Assembly: GCA_002869425.1 (NCBI GenBank)
Contig: PKSZ01000499.1
Span: 1-6,900, forward strand
Reading direction: 5' to 3'
Source of the DNA: Marinilabiliales bacterium
GTDB taxonomy: Bacteria > Bacteroidota > Bacteroidia > Bacteroidales > BM523
Length of the DNA: 6,900 nucleotides
Position numbers and translations under genes: made by a program. Shown here one piece after another: positions 1 to 6,421 of this stretch. A model generated the notes under the pieces. That model saw only the letters and a list, made by a program, of their open reading frames with translations. It did not search any database and was not told the origin of the DNA. Within the stretch, counting starts at the first letter, position 1. Every line of letters starts with the position of its first letter.

Positions 1-2
1 AC

Positions 3-1115
3 TTCCCTAGTTTTGAAGAGCTTTACTTAATGAGCAATTATAAAATAGAAGTATTAAACTATACAAAAACAATTCTTCCCGATTATAATGATCTTATACA
101 ACTACACGACAAGGCATTACTAAAAGATACAGTTAATAAGGCCGGCTTATATTACCCGGAAACTTTTGTTCCTGAAAACTTGACAGAAGTAAAAGAAATA
201 ATCGAAAATATTGATTATCCTGTTTATATTAAAATGCGCCAGAGCAGAAACTCAACAGGCATCCGACTGGTTGATGAACCTTCACAAATTATGGAAGCTT
301 ACCATGATGTAATTCACAGAAACAATCTTAAGAAAAATGAACTACCCATAATACAGCAAAAAATAAAGGGCCCTGAATTTGCAGAATCTGCGCTTGCACA
401 AAATGGAGAAGTTATCGGAGAAACATTTCATGTGGGGCTAAGATATATTCCCAGGTCAGGAGGAACCACTACAAGCAGAACCACCAAAACAAACGATAAT
501 TGTTCAAAATCAGCAGCACAGTTTATCAAGCATATTAACTGGACTGGTTTTATAAGTATAGACTATATACTTGATGAGTTCACAGGCAAAGCATATATTA
601 TTGATGTTAATACCCGCCCTTCAGTTTGTATCAATGTGGGATATTATGGTGGCGTAGATATGCTTCCTGAATGGATAAAAATTGCACAATACAAGAAAGC
701 TAAAAAGTTACCTAAAATCAAAGAAAACATTAAGTCATCCACCCATTTTGCTGATATTTTCTGGTATCTGCTAACTTTCGTTCAAGGGCCTGAATCCAGA
801 AAAAAAAGAAAGAAAATGCGTCAGGAATGGAAAGCTGACAGAAAAGAAATGAACTATGATATCATTTCCAAAAATGACAAAAAACCCCGCTTTGTTTTAA
901 ATCTTTTCCTTGCCACTCAAATGATAAAGCTAATATTCACAAAGCTTGAAGCTTCAAATCTGTTTCTTCATTACAACACCTTTAATGAAGAGCTTTTTGC
1001 CAAATTAAAAAATCAAACGATTCCAGAAACAGAAAATTCATTAGAAGCATTCGATGCAATTGTAGAGCAAGATATTACTATTAATAGCAACACAAAAATT
1101 CATGAAAATGCCTGA
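3..1115 (+). CDS. ATP-grasp ligase, 5'-truncated by window edge
   Basis: An ATP-dependent carboxylate-amine (or -thiol) ligase of the carbamoyl-phosphate-synthase-like ATP-grasp group; substrate unknown, probably cytosolic. The frame is open to the left edge with no stop, and the ATG at 30 is probably internal. The visible part begins just before the 'LHDK' segment that normally follows a pre-ATP-grasp domain of about 100 residues, so that domain should lie upstream. Counting from the ATG at 30: the HDK helix is at 26-28, the nucleotide-binding strand YPVYIKMR at 63-70 with the flexible loop SRNSTGIRL at 72-80, and a QQKIKGPEF strand at 109-117. The metal/ATP-binding residues are D178 (SIDYIL) and the DVNTRP motif at 192-197, where Asp replaces the more usual Glu of ExN. 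A very basic segment (255-273) and a YDIISKND element follow; related proteins in polysaccharide loci have a comparable tail. Its stop overlaps the start of the acyltransferase gene, so the two are probably one operon. Family is confident, reaction is not. Confidence 0.85.
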   Translation, partial: FPSFEELYLMSNYKIEVLNYTKTILPDYNDLIQLHDKALLKDTVNKAGLYYPETFVPENLTEVKEIIENIDYPVYIKMRQSRNSTGIRLVDEPSQIMEAYHDVIHRNNLKKNELPIIQQKIKGPEFAESALAQNGEVIGETFHVGLRYIPRSGGTTTSRTTKTNDNCSKSAAQFIKHINWTGFISIDYILDEFTGKAYIIDVNTRPSVCINVGYYGGVDMLPEWIKIAQYKKAKKLPKIKENIKSSTHFADIFWYLLTFVQGPESRKKRKKMRQEWKADRKEMNYDIISKNDKKPRFVLNLFLATQMIKLIFTKLEASNLFLHYNTFNEELFAKLKNQTIPETENSLEAFDAIVEQDITINSNTKIHENA

Positions 1116-2208
1116 TATAACAATAAAAAATGCAATTCCTGAGGATAACTCCCAATTGATTGAATTATCTAAGCAATGTCCCATGGATGGAGATATCAAA
1201 GCATATATAGATAGGAATCCCGATTTCTCTAAAATTTATCAAATATTCGACAATCCCATATTACTTGTTTCTAAAAGTCAAAAAGAAATAGCAGGCTGCC
1301 TAGGTGCAACGCATCAGGATGTAATAGTAAATAATTCAATTTATGAGATGGCTGCATGGGGAGATTTCAAAGTTTCCCCATCATATCGCGGTACCAGAGT
1401 TGCTATTGATATGCTGGAAGAATTATACAATATTGAGCTTCAAAGCAACACAAAATTTGCTGTAGTTTCAATACTGAGAGGAAATAAAAAATCTTTATCT
1501 TTTACAAAAGGTAAAGGAAAAATACCCAAAGCACAAGCCCTTGATGATTATGTGTTCTATAGTATTCTACCATTTGGCAAAAAAAAGATTAATAAAGATT
1601 ATAAAATAGCCAATGCTAATGAAAATAACCTTGATGAAATGGCACTGCTCTACAACCATTATTATGAGCAATACAATCTTAGTCCAAGGTATACTATTGA
1701 CAGCTTGCAGGAACTAATAAAGAACCTTCCAGGTCTTAAGCTTAGCGACTTCCTACTGGTTCGAAAAAACAGGAAATTGGTAGCATGCCTCGCACGGTGG
1801 GATCAACAAAGACTTCAACGATACGTTGTTACTGAATTTTCTGGTAAAATTAAACTTCTTACCACTAGCTACACTTTGCTGAAACCCTTTTTTGAGATGC
1901 CTGCTGCTCCTCAAAAAGGCAATACTTTGCGTTTTGTTTTTCTCAGCTTTTTGGCTCTAAGAAATAATGACAGGCATGCTTTCGACAATCTCATAAAAGC
2001 TTGTCACAACAGTCTGATTGGCCAGAATTATGCTTTCTACAACATTTGTCTTCGGGAAAAAGATCCATTGGGAAACATGCTAAAAAAGTACATCTCAACA
2101 AAAGTATACACGCATAATTTTGCCTTTTCAACTACTTATAATAAAAACATCACTGATTTTAAACTGACCCAAAAACCCGTCCATATTGAATACTCTACAT
2201 TTATCTGA
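1102..2208 (+). CDS. GNAT acyltransferase with two GNAT-like halves
   Basis: A probable acyl-CoA-dependent N-acyltransferase; acceptor unknown. Residues 6-155 form a recognisable GNAT domain: an 'ITIKNAIPEDN' first strand, a central strand with 'IAGCLGA' (63-69), and acetyl-CoA-binding motif A at 90-105, where SYRGTRVA (94-101) gives the R-x-x-G-x-A pyrophosphate loop before a helix. Residues 166-345 look like a second GNAT-fold half. It opens again with 'YKIANANENNLDEMALLYNHYY' and has strands FLLVRKN and KLVACLARWD (217-234), but no motif A loop is visible, so it may be non-catalytic or substrate-binding. The first ATG is used here (14-base overlap with the ATP-grasp gene); the ATG at 1108, giving MPDITI, would leave an 8-base overlap and is equally plausible. 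The overlap implies translational coupling and a shared pathway. A FemAB-like fold, itself two GNAT domains, is an alternative description of the architecture. Confidence 0.75.
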   Translation: MKMPDITIKNAIPEDNSQLIELSKQCPMDGDIKAYIDRNPDFSKIYQIFDNPILLVSKSQKEIAGCLGATHQDVIVNNSIYEMAAWGDFKVSPSYRGTRVAIDMLEELYNIELQSNTKFAVVSILRGNKKSLSFTKGKGKIPKAQALDDYVFYSILPFGKKKINKDYKIANANENNLDEMALLYNHYYEQYNLSPRYTIDSLQELIKNLPGLKLSDFLLVRKNRKLVACLARWDQQRLQRYVVTEFSGKIKLLTTSYTLLKPFFEMPAAPQKGNTLRFVFLSFLALRNNDRHAFDNLIKACHNSLIGQNYAFYNICLREKDPLGNMLKKYISTKVYTHNFAFSTTYNKNITDFKLTQKPVHIEYSTFI

Positions 2209-2221
2209 ATTATTCTTTGCT

Positions 2222-3502
2222 TTATTCTGGAGGAATAAGTTTATTTTCAGATTTGGCAATGATGGTAGCAATGGTACTGTCTCCAGTTATATTTACTGCT
2301 GTTCGTAACATATCGAGCACCCTATCAACAGCAAGAATTAAAGCAATGCCTTCCGTGGGTAACCCAATAGATTCCAATACAATTACCAACATTACAATAC
2401 CTGCACCAGGAACCGCTGCTGCCCCAATTGATGCCAACGTAGCCGTAAGAATAATGGTAAGTTGTTGCATTAGATCAAGATCGATACCATAAGATTGGGC
2501 TATAAACACTGCCGCTACACCCTGGTACAAACTTGTACCATCCATATTTATTGTGGCACCTACAGGCAAAACAAAGCTGCAAATATCTTTTGAAATGCCT
2601 ATTTTTTTCTCACACCGATCCATAGTCACAGGCAATGTGGCTGCACTGGAACTTGTAGAAAACGCAAGCAATTGAGCTGGAAAAATTGCTTTGTAAAATT
2701 TTCTGAATTTATATCCTGTAAAAATCCATAGCATGAAAGGATAGACGAAAAATATCATCAGCATCAAACCCAAAATTACAGTTCCCGAGTATGCCCCCAG
2801 TGCCACAAACAACTCTGTAATCTGATTTGCATAGTCTACAAGCAATGACACCATCAATGCAAATACTCCGAATGGAGCAAACTTCATAATAAAATCAATA
2901 ATTTTCAAAACGATTTCATTCAGCCCATCAATAAACTTCTTCACGGTTCCTGTTTTTGATTCAGGCAATGCAACCATGGCAATACCAAATAAAAAAGCAA
3001 AGAAAATAAGCTGTAGCATCCGGGAATTATCTGCAGCAGCACCCACAATATTATCGGGAACCAGTTCTACCACAAAATCAAGCGGCCCACTATCTTTTAA
3101 ATTACTGGCTGCCATTTGCTTCTCACCTATACTTTCCTGGTATTTTTGATTAAATTCACTACGATACTCATCCGTAAAGGCAGCACCGGGTTTTAAGGGA
3201 TTTACCAGCAATAAACCTATTGAAATTGCTACAACTGTGGAAAAAATATAAAGACCAATTGTCTTCAAACCTATTTTTGACAATCTACTAATATCCTTAA
3301 GATTAGATATACCGCTAACAAGGCTTACAAAAATAAGTGGAATTGCAATTAGCTTTAATAAACGTATAAAAATCTCACCCCAGGGCGCAATATAATCTTT
3401 TGAGAACCCATCAAATTCAGCATAGACAGAAATAAGTCCCCAGATGATTCCCAGGGCCATTCCTATGAGAATTTTTAAATACAATGGTATTTTTTTCAGC
3501 AT
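2222..3502 (-). CDS. Dicarboxylate/amino acid:cation symporter (SDF family)
   Basis: An inner-membrane secondary transporter of the GltPh/GltP/DctA family that takes up acidic amino acids or C4-dicarboxylates with Na+ or H+. At 426 residues it is full length. Hydrophobic segments begin at about 7-27, 45-65 and 80-100, followed by a hydrophilic loop (102-150) and further membrane helices from about 162. Signature elements are all present: the serine-rich HP1 tip SSSAATLP (284-291), the NMDGT motif of TM7 (319-323), the HP2 tip AAAVPGAG (361-368), and TM8 with D393, D397, R400, T401 and N404. These match the GltPh substrate-site residues D390, D394, R397, T398 and N401. Retention of the TM8 arginine favours an acidic substrate over a neutral one. 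The gene stands alone, convergent with the GNAT gene (13 bases apart) and divergent from the nucleoside phosphorylase gene. Exact substrate and coupling ion cannot be read from the sequence. Confidence 0.95.
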   Translation of the reverse strand: MLKKIPLYLKILIGMALGIIWGLISVYAEFDGFSKDYIAPWGEIFIRLLKLIAIPLIFVSLVSGISNLKDISRLSKIGLKTIGLYIFSTVVAISIGLLLVNPLKPGAAFTDEYRSEFNQKYQESIGEKQMAASNLKDSGPLDFVVELVPDNIVGAAADNSRMLQLIFFAFLFGIAMVALPESKTGTVKKFIDGLNEIVLKIIDFIMKFAPFGVFALMVSLLVDYANQITELFVALGAYSGTVILGLMLMIFFVYPFMLWIFTGYKFRKFYKAIFPAQLLAFSTSSSAATLPVTMDRCEKKIGISKDICSFVLPVGATINMDGTSLYQGVAAVFIAQSYGIDLDLMQQLTIILTATLASIGAAAVPGAGIVMLVIVLESIGLPTEGIALILAVDRVLDMLRTAVNITGDSTIATIIAKSENKLIPPE

Positions 3503-3517
3503 GGTTCTATTTTTTCA

Positions 3518-3548
3518 CGAATGTAAGTAAAGAAAAAAAAGTATGCAA
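3518..3548 (-). promoter_or_regulatory. Candidate Bacteroidota-type promoter for the symporter
   Basis: Read on the minus strand, TTG (3548-3546) is followed by exactly 20 bases and then TACATTCG (3525-3518), one mismatch from the -7 consensus TAnnTTTG. The implied transcript start, near 3512-3514, leaves a short leader of about 10 bases before the ATG at 3502. Spacing fits the known -33/-7 arrangement of Bacteroidota primary sigma promoters, but such matches are common in AT-rich DNA. Confidence 0.3.
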
Positions 3549-3568
3549 GTGGCTTTAATCCTTTTCTT

Positions 3569-3599
3569 TTGCTGTTTTCCTAATTTTTAGGTATTTTAG
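3569..3599 (+). promoter_or_regulatory. Candidate Bacteroidota-type promoter for the phosphorylase operon
   Basis: TTG at 3569-3571 (within a TTTTG run) is followed by 20 bases and TATTTTAG at 3592-3599, one mismatch from TAnnTTTG. Transcription would start near 3603-3606, giving a leader of roughly 25 bases to the ATG at 3630. A second TA-rich element (TACTTTTTTG-like, from 3605) has the wrong internal spacing and no TTG at the right distance. Confidence 0.35.
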
Positions 3600-3629
3600 C
3601 TGTTTACTTTTTGCACGAAAATCATTATT

Positions 3630-4505
3630 ATGAGAAAAATAGAACCATCCGAACTGATCATTAACGATGATGGCAGTATATATCATATTAAACTCAAACC
3701 AGAAGATATTGCCGACGATATAATTTTGGTTGGAGACCCACAAAGAGTTGAAATTGTTTCCAGTTTTTTTGATACAATTGAACTCAAAAAGCACAACAGA
3801 GAATTCAATACTCATACGGGTACTTACAAAGGAAAAAGGCTGACTGTACTTTCATCAGGTATAGGAACAGACAATATTGATATTGTTGTTAATGAGCTTG
3901 ACGCTTTGGTAAATATTGATTTGAAAACAAGAACTGTTAAAAAAGAGCACAAATCATTGAACCTTATTAGACTTGGAACTTCTGGTGGTTTACAGGGAGA
4001 TATTCCCGTTGATTCATTCCTTATGTCAAAAATTGCTATTGGTTTTGATGGTTTATTAAATTTTTATCATAACAGAGATGAAGTATGTGACTTAGATATG
4101 GAAGATGCATTTACAAAATATCTTAACTGGAATAAAAGACTTGCCAGTCCCTATTTCGTTGAGGCTTCAGAAAAGTTAATGAACAGACTTGGCGAAGGAT
4201 TTATTCCTGGTGTAACAATTTCATCTCCTGGATTTTATGGTCCACAAGGCAGGATTCTACGCTTACCCCTGGCAGTGCCAGATATGAATCAAAAGATTGA
4301 AGATTTTAAATATAAGGAATACAAAATCACCAACTTTGAAATGGAAAGCTCAGCAATTTACGGCTTATCTAAAATGCTGGGACATGAAGCACTTACGGTA
4401 TGTGTAATCATTGCAAACCGTGTACAAAAAACATTTAGTGCCGATTATAAAACAATGGTTAAAAAGCTTATTCAAAACACACTGGATAAACTCGTAGCAA
4501 GCTAG
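3630..4505 (+). CDS. udp: Uridine-phosphorylase-type nucleoside phosphorylase
   Basis: A cytosolic nucleoside phosphorylase (PNP/UDP family I), which splits a nucleoside with phosphate into free base and ribose-1-phosphate for pyrimidine salvage. Residues equivalent to the E. coli Udp site are visible: GDPQR (G35, R39 for G26, R30), HNREF with R57 (R48), RLGTSG with R114, G116 and T117 (R91, G93, T94), FYGPQGR with F202, Q206 and R208 (F162, Q166, R168, the uracil-recognition set), FEMES with E237-M238-E239 (E196-M197-E198) and ANR with R264 (R223). The F/Q/R set argues for uridine specificity rather than purines. At 291 residues it is about 40 longer than E. coli Udp, with extra residues at the N terminus, around 97-110 and probably near 147-165. 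The ATG at 3630 leads directly into conserved sequence. It is the first gene of a two-gene unit with the SirB1-like gene. Confidence 0.88.
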   Translation: MRKIEPSELIINDDGSIYHIKLKPEDIADDIILVGDPQRVEIVSSFFDTIELKKHNREFNTHTGTYKGKRLTVLSSGIGTDNIDIVVNELDALVNIDLKTRTVKKEHKSLNLIRLGTSGGLQGDIPVDSFLMSKIAIGFDGLLNFYHNRDEVCDLDMEDAFTKYLNWNKRLASPYFVEASEKLMNRLGEGFIPGVTISSPGFYGPQGRILRLPLAVPDMNQKIEDFKYKEYKITNFEMESSAIYGLSKMLGHEALTVCVIIANRVQKTFSADYKTMVKKLIQNTLDKLVAS

Positions 4506-5381
4506 ATGGAAGATAAGGAAGTTCAGGCACTTATTCAATTACTTGACGATCCGAATTACGAAATTTTCTCTGCCGTAAAATCACAATTACTGGCAAAAGG
4601 TTTGGATATTATCCCTATCCTTGAAAGTACATGGGAAGATGATACTTCTGATTTGATCCAAGAAAGAATTGAAGAAATCATCCATGAACTGCAATTTGAA
4701 AAAACGGTAAAACTATTAAAACAGTGGGTGCAGCAAGAAAATAAAAGTATTCTTGAAGGTGCATATATCATTGCTCATTATCAGTATCCCGATATCAATC
4801 TTGACGATATTAAAGCCCAAACAGAAAAATTAAAAAGTGACACATGGTTGGAAATCAATGAAAACCTTACGGCTCTGGAAAAAGTAAAGATTATCAATCA
4901 TATTGTTTATTCGGCACACAAATTTACCAGGAATTCTGCCGATCTATTCAATCCTCTTAATTACTATATCAACGAAGTTCTTTCAATAAAAAAAGGAAGC
5001 TCCATATTGCTTGGAATTATTTACCTTCATATTGCTGAACAATTGCAACTCCCTATTCATGGTGTAGATTTACCAAAAAATTTCATCCTGGCATACAAAG
5101 ATGAATTTGCAGATTTATTTCCGACTCAAATTTATGATAATGACGGTATTTTATTCTACATTAATCCTTTCAATAAAGGTTCGGTATTTGGGAAAAAAGA
5201 GATTGAGCATTTCCTAAAACAACATAAAATCGAAGAAAAAAAGGAATATTATTTACCAGCTAAACCAGAACGAATTATTCAGAGGCTTGTGGCTGAACTC
5301 ATGTATGCATACGAACAAAAAGGCAATAAAAGCAAACAAGAAGACTTAATGATTTTTCTTGAAATATTAAACAACAAATAG
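4506..5381 (+). CDS. SirB1-like transglutaminase-fold protein, probably non-catalytic
   Basis: A member of the SirB1 / transglutaminase-like group (Transglut_core2); function in the cell not established. Residues 1-75 are helical and could be a HEAT-like or adaptor region. Residues 115-235 hold the family core: 'INHIVYSAHKF' (129-140), then FNPLNYYINEVLSIKKGS (148-165), matching the family pattern of a (D/N)P-x-N segment and a long helix, IYLHIAEQLQLPIHGVDLP (172-190), and KNFILAY (191-197). In typical members the last segment reads PGHF; here His is replaced by N192, and the protein has no cysteine at all, so a transglutaminase or protease Cys-His pair cannot be formed. Residues 250-289 form a C-terminal helical pair that may be TPR-like. 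The ATG follows the phosphorylase stop with no gap and in the same frame, so the two genes are surely co-transcribed. Family assignment is good; role unknown. Confidence 0.8.
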   Translation: MEDKEVQALIQLLDDPNYEIFSAVKSQLLAKGLDIIPILESTWEDDTSDLIQERIEEIIHELQFEKTVKLLKQWVQQENKSILEGAYIIAHYQYPDINLDDIKAQTEKLKSDTWLEINENLTALEKVKIINHIVYSAHKFTRNSADLFNPLNYYINEVLSIKKGSSILLGIIYLHIAEQLQLPIHGVDLPKNFILAYKDEFADLFPTQIYDNDGILFYINPFNKGSVFGKKEIEHFLKQHKIEEKKEYYLPAKPERIIQRLVAELMYAYEQKGNKSKQEDLMIFLEILNNK

Positions 5382-5424
5382 TATCTCTTTTCCTGTCATC
5401 TTATATCTTTAACCACAAATTTCA
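5382..5424. other. Short convergent intergenic gap
   Basis: These 43 AT-rich bases lie between the ends of two convergent genes, the SirB1-like gene and the sugar-phosphate transferase. A terminator would be expected, but I see no GC-rich stem followed by a T-run on either strand, so termination may be rho-dependent or may rely on weak structure. Confidence 0.5.
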
Positions 5425-6417
5425 CTAGCTAAACGACTTTTTCCTGTCAATAAATCGTACCATTACGTATAAACAAAATACAGTAATCAAAAGAGCTGCC
5501 AAGGAATATTCCGGATAATAAATAGTCATTGAAGCCATACTTCCACATACAACAATATTGAAAAGCATAGCCATAATTACTGTTTTTTGATGACTCCATC
5601 CTGCTTGCGTAATTCTCTGATAAGCATGCTTTTTATGTGCCTGACTCAGTTTTTCTTTGTTTCGAAATCTTCGAAGCAAAGTTAACGTTGCATCAAACCA
5701 AAACAATGAACTTAGTATTAACCAAAAAACAGCTGGCACATCATTTTCATTCTGATAAAAAATTGCAAAAACCACAAAAGTATAACCCAAGAGTGTACTT
5801 CCTGCATCTCCCATAAAAATTCTGGCTTTCTGCCAATTTAAAACAAGAAATCCAATACATACAAGCGCCAAAACAAGCAAATGAATATCTCCTATAAATC
5901 CAAAAGCGATAATAGCTATAAAAACAGCTTCGCTTGCAGCATATCCGTCAATACCATCAATAAAGTTGTAAAGATTGATCATCCATACAAATGCAAAAAC
6001 AGCAAAAGGTGTTAGTATCCAGGTGCTCTCAATGGTATAAAAGCCCAAATCAATTTTTTGAAAGCCTTCCAGAAAAAATAATGCTCCTACACTTGCAGCA
6101 AACTGAAAAAGCAATCTCACAATGGGTGAAATAGAAAAAATATCATCTAATAAACCTATTATCACCAGTAAAATACCTGGCAACAAAGCATAAAACAGTT
6201 TATCCGAAATCATCTGATTAACAAATAAATAAGCCAATGCAGCATACCATGTTATAACGATAGCCATTCCTCCTCCCCTAGGTGTTGGAATCGAATGTGA
6301 ACTTCTCTCGTTAGGAATATCCATAATTGACTTACGAATGGCTATCTTTCTAAAGACAATGGTCAAAACGAAAGACAACAACAATGATAAAATCAACAAT
6401 ATCAATTCCTCACTCAT
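5425..6417 (-). CDS. WecA/WbpL-type undecaprenyl-phosphate sugar-1-phosphate transferase
   Basis: An inner-membrane enzyme of the MraY/WecA family. It moves a sugar-1-phosphate, likely an N-acetylated hexosamine derivative, from its UDP form onto undecaprenyl phosphate and so starts synthesis of an O-antigen or other surface polysaccharide. At 330 residues it is typical in length, with about ten hydrophobic segments (5-24, 50-68, 76-93, 135-150 and several between 160 and 321). Cytosolic loop motifs are complete: DIPNERSSHSIPTPRGGG (33-50), the DD pair at 91-92 (Mg2+), NFIDGIDG (151-158), FMGDAGS (201-207) and the histidine-bearing AHKKHAYQR (260-268). The RSSHS-PTPRGGG form is typical of the WbpL/WbcO branch rather than of MraY, which uses UDP-MurNAc-pentapeptide. 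The start lies 4 bases after the stop of the upstream epimerase gene, so the two are probably translated from one message. The sugar substrate cannot be read from sequence. Confidence 0.93.
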   Translation of the reverse strand: MSEELILLILSLLLSFVLTIVFRKIAIRKSIMDIPNERSSHSIPTPRGGGMAIVITWYAALAYLFVNQMISDKLFYALLPGILLVIIGLLDDIFSISPIVRLLFQFAASVGALFFLEGFQKIDLGFYTIESTWILTPFAVFAFVWMINLYNFIDGIDGYAASEAVFIAIIAFGFIGDIHLLVLALVCIGFLVLNWQKARIFMGDAGSTLLGYTFVVFAIFYQNENDVPAVFWLILSSLFWFDATLTLLRRFRNKEKLSQAHKKHAYQRITQAGWSHQKTVIMAMLFNIVVCGSMASMTIYYPEYSLAALLITVFCLYVMVRFIDRKKSFS

Positions 6418-6421
6418 CAGA

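Larger units (their letters stand above)
3503..3629. promoter_or_regulatory. Divergent intergenic promoter region
   Basis: This 127-base gap separates the starts of the symporter (minus) and the nucleoside phosphorylase (plus), so it must carry promoters for both. It is very AT-rich, with an A-tract at 3533-3540 and several T-rich runs. Two Bacteroidota-style candidate promoters can be placed back to back, listed separately. I saw no clear palindrome that would serve as an operator and no strong ribosome-binding site before either ATG. Confidence 0.6.

Noticed and set aside
2222..2238. Inverted repeat TTATTC / GAATAA with a 5-base loop near the convergent gene ends, considered as a terminator
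   Set aside because: The stem is six mostly A-T pairs, lies inside the symporter's last codons, and lacks a clean T-run on either side, so it would be unstable.
2217..2492. Open frame of 91 codons on the plus strand
   Set aside because: It lies wholly opposite the conserved C-terminal part of the symporter (TM7-HP2-TM8), and its translation resembles no family; it is a shadow of that gene.
3555..3815. Open frame of 86 codons on the minus strand across the divergent promoter region
   Set aside because: It mostly covers the antisense of the conserved N terminus of the phosphorylase (GDPQR region) and has no domain-like content.
4556..4771. Open frame of 71 codons on the minus strand
   Set aside because: It is antisense to the N-terminal part of the SirB1-like gene; its serine- and cysteine-rich translation is typical of a shadow frame.
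5387..5449. Direct repeat of CTTTTCCTGTCA at 5387-5398 and, with one extra T, at 5437-5449
   Set aside because: Only two short copies, one inside the coding sequence of the transferase; no flanking element or third copy, so probably chance in T-rich DNA.
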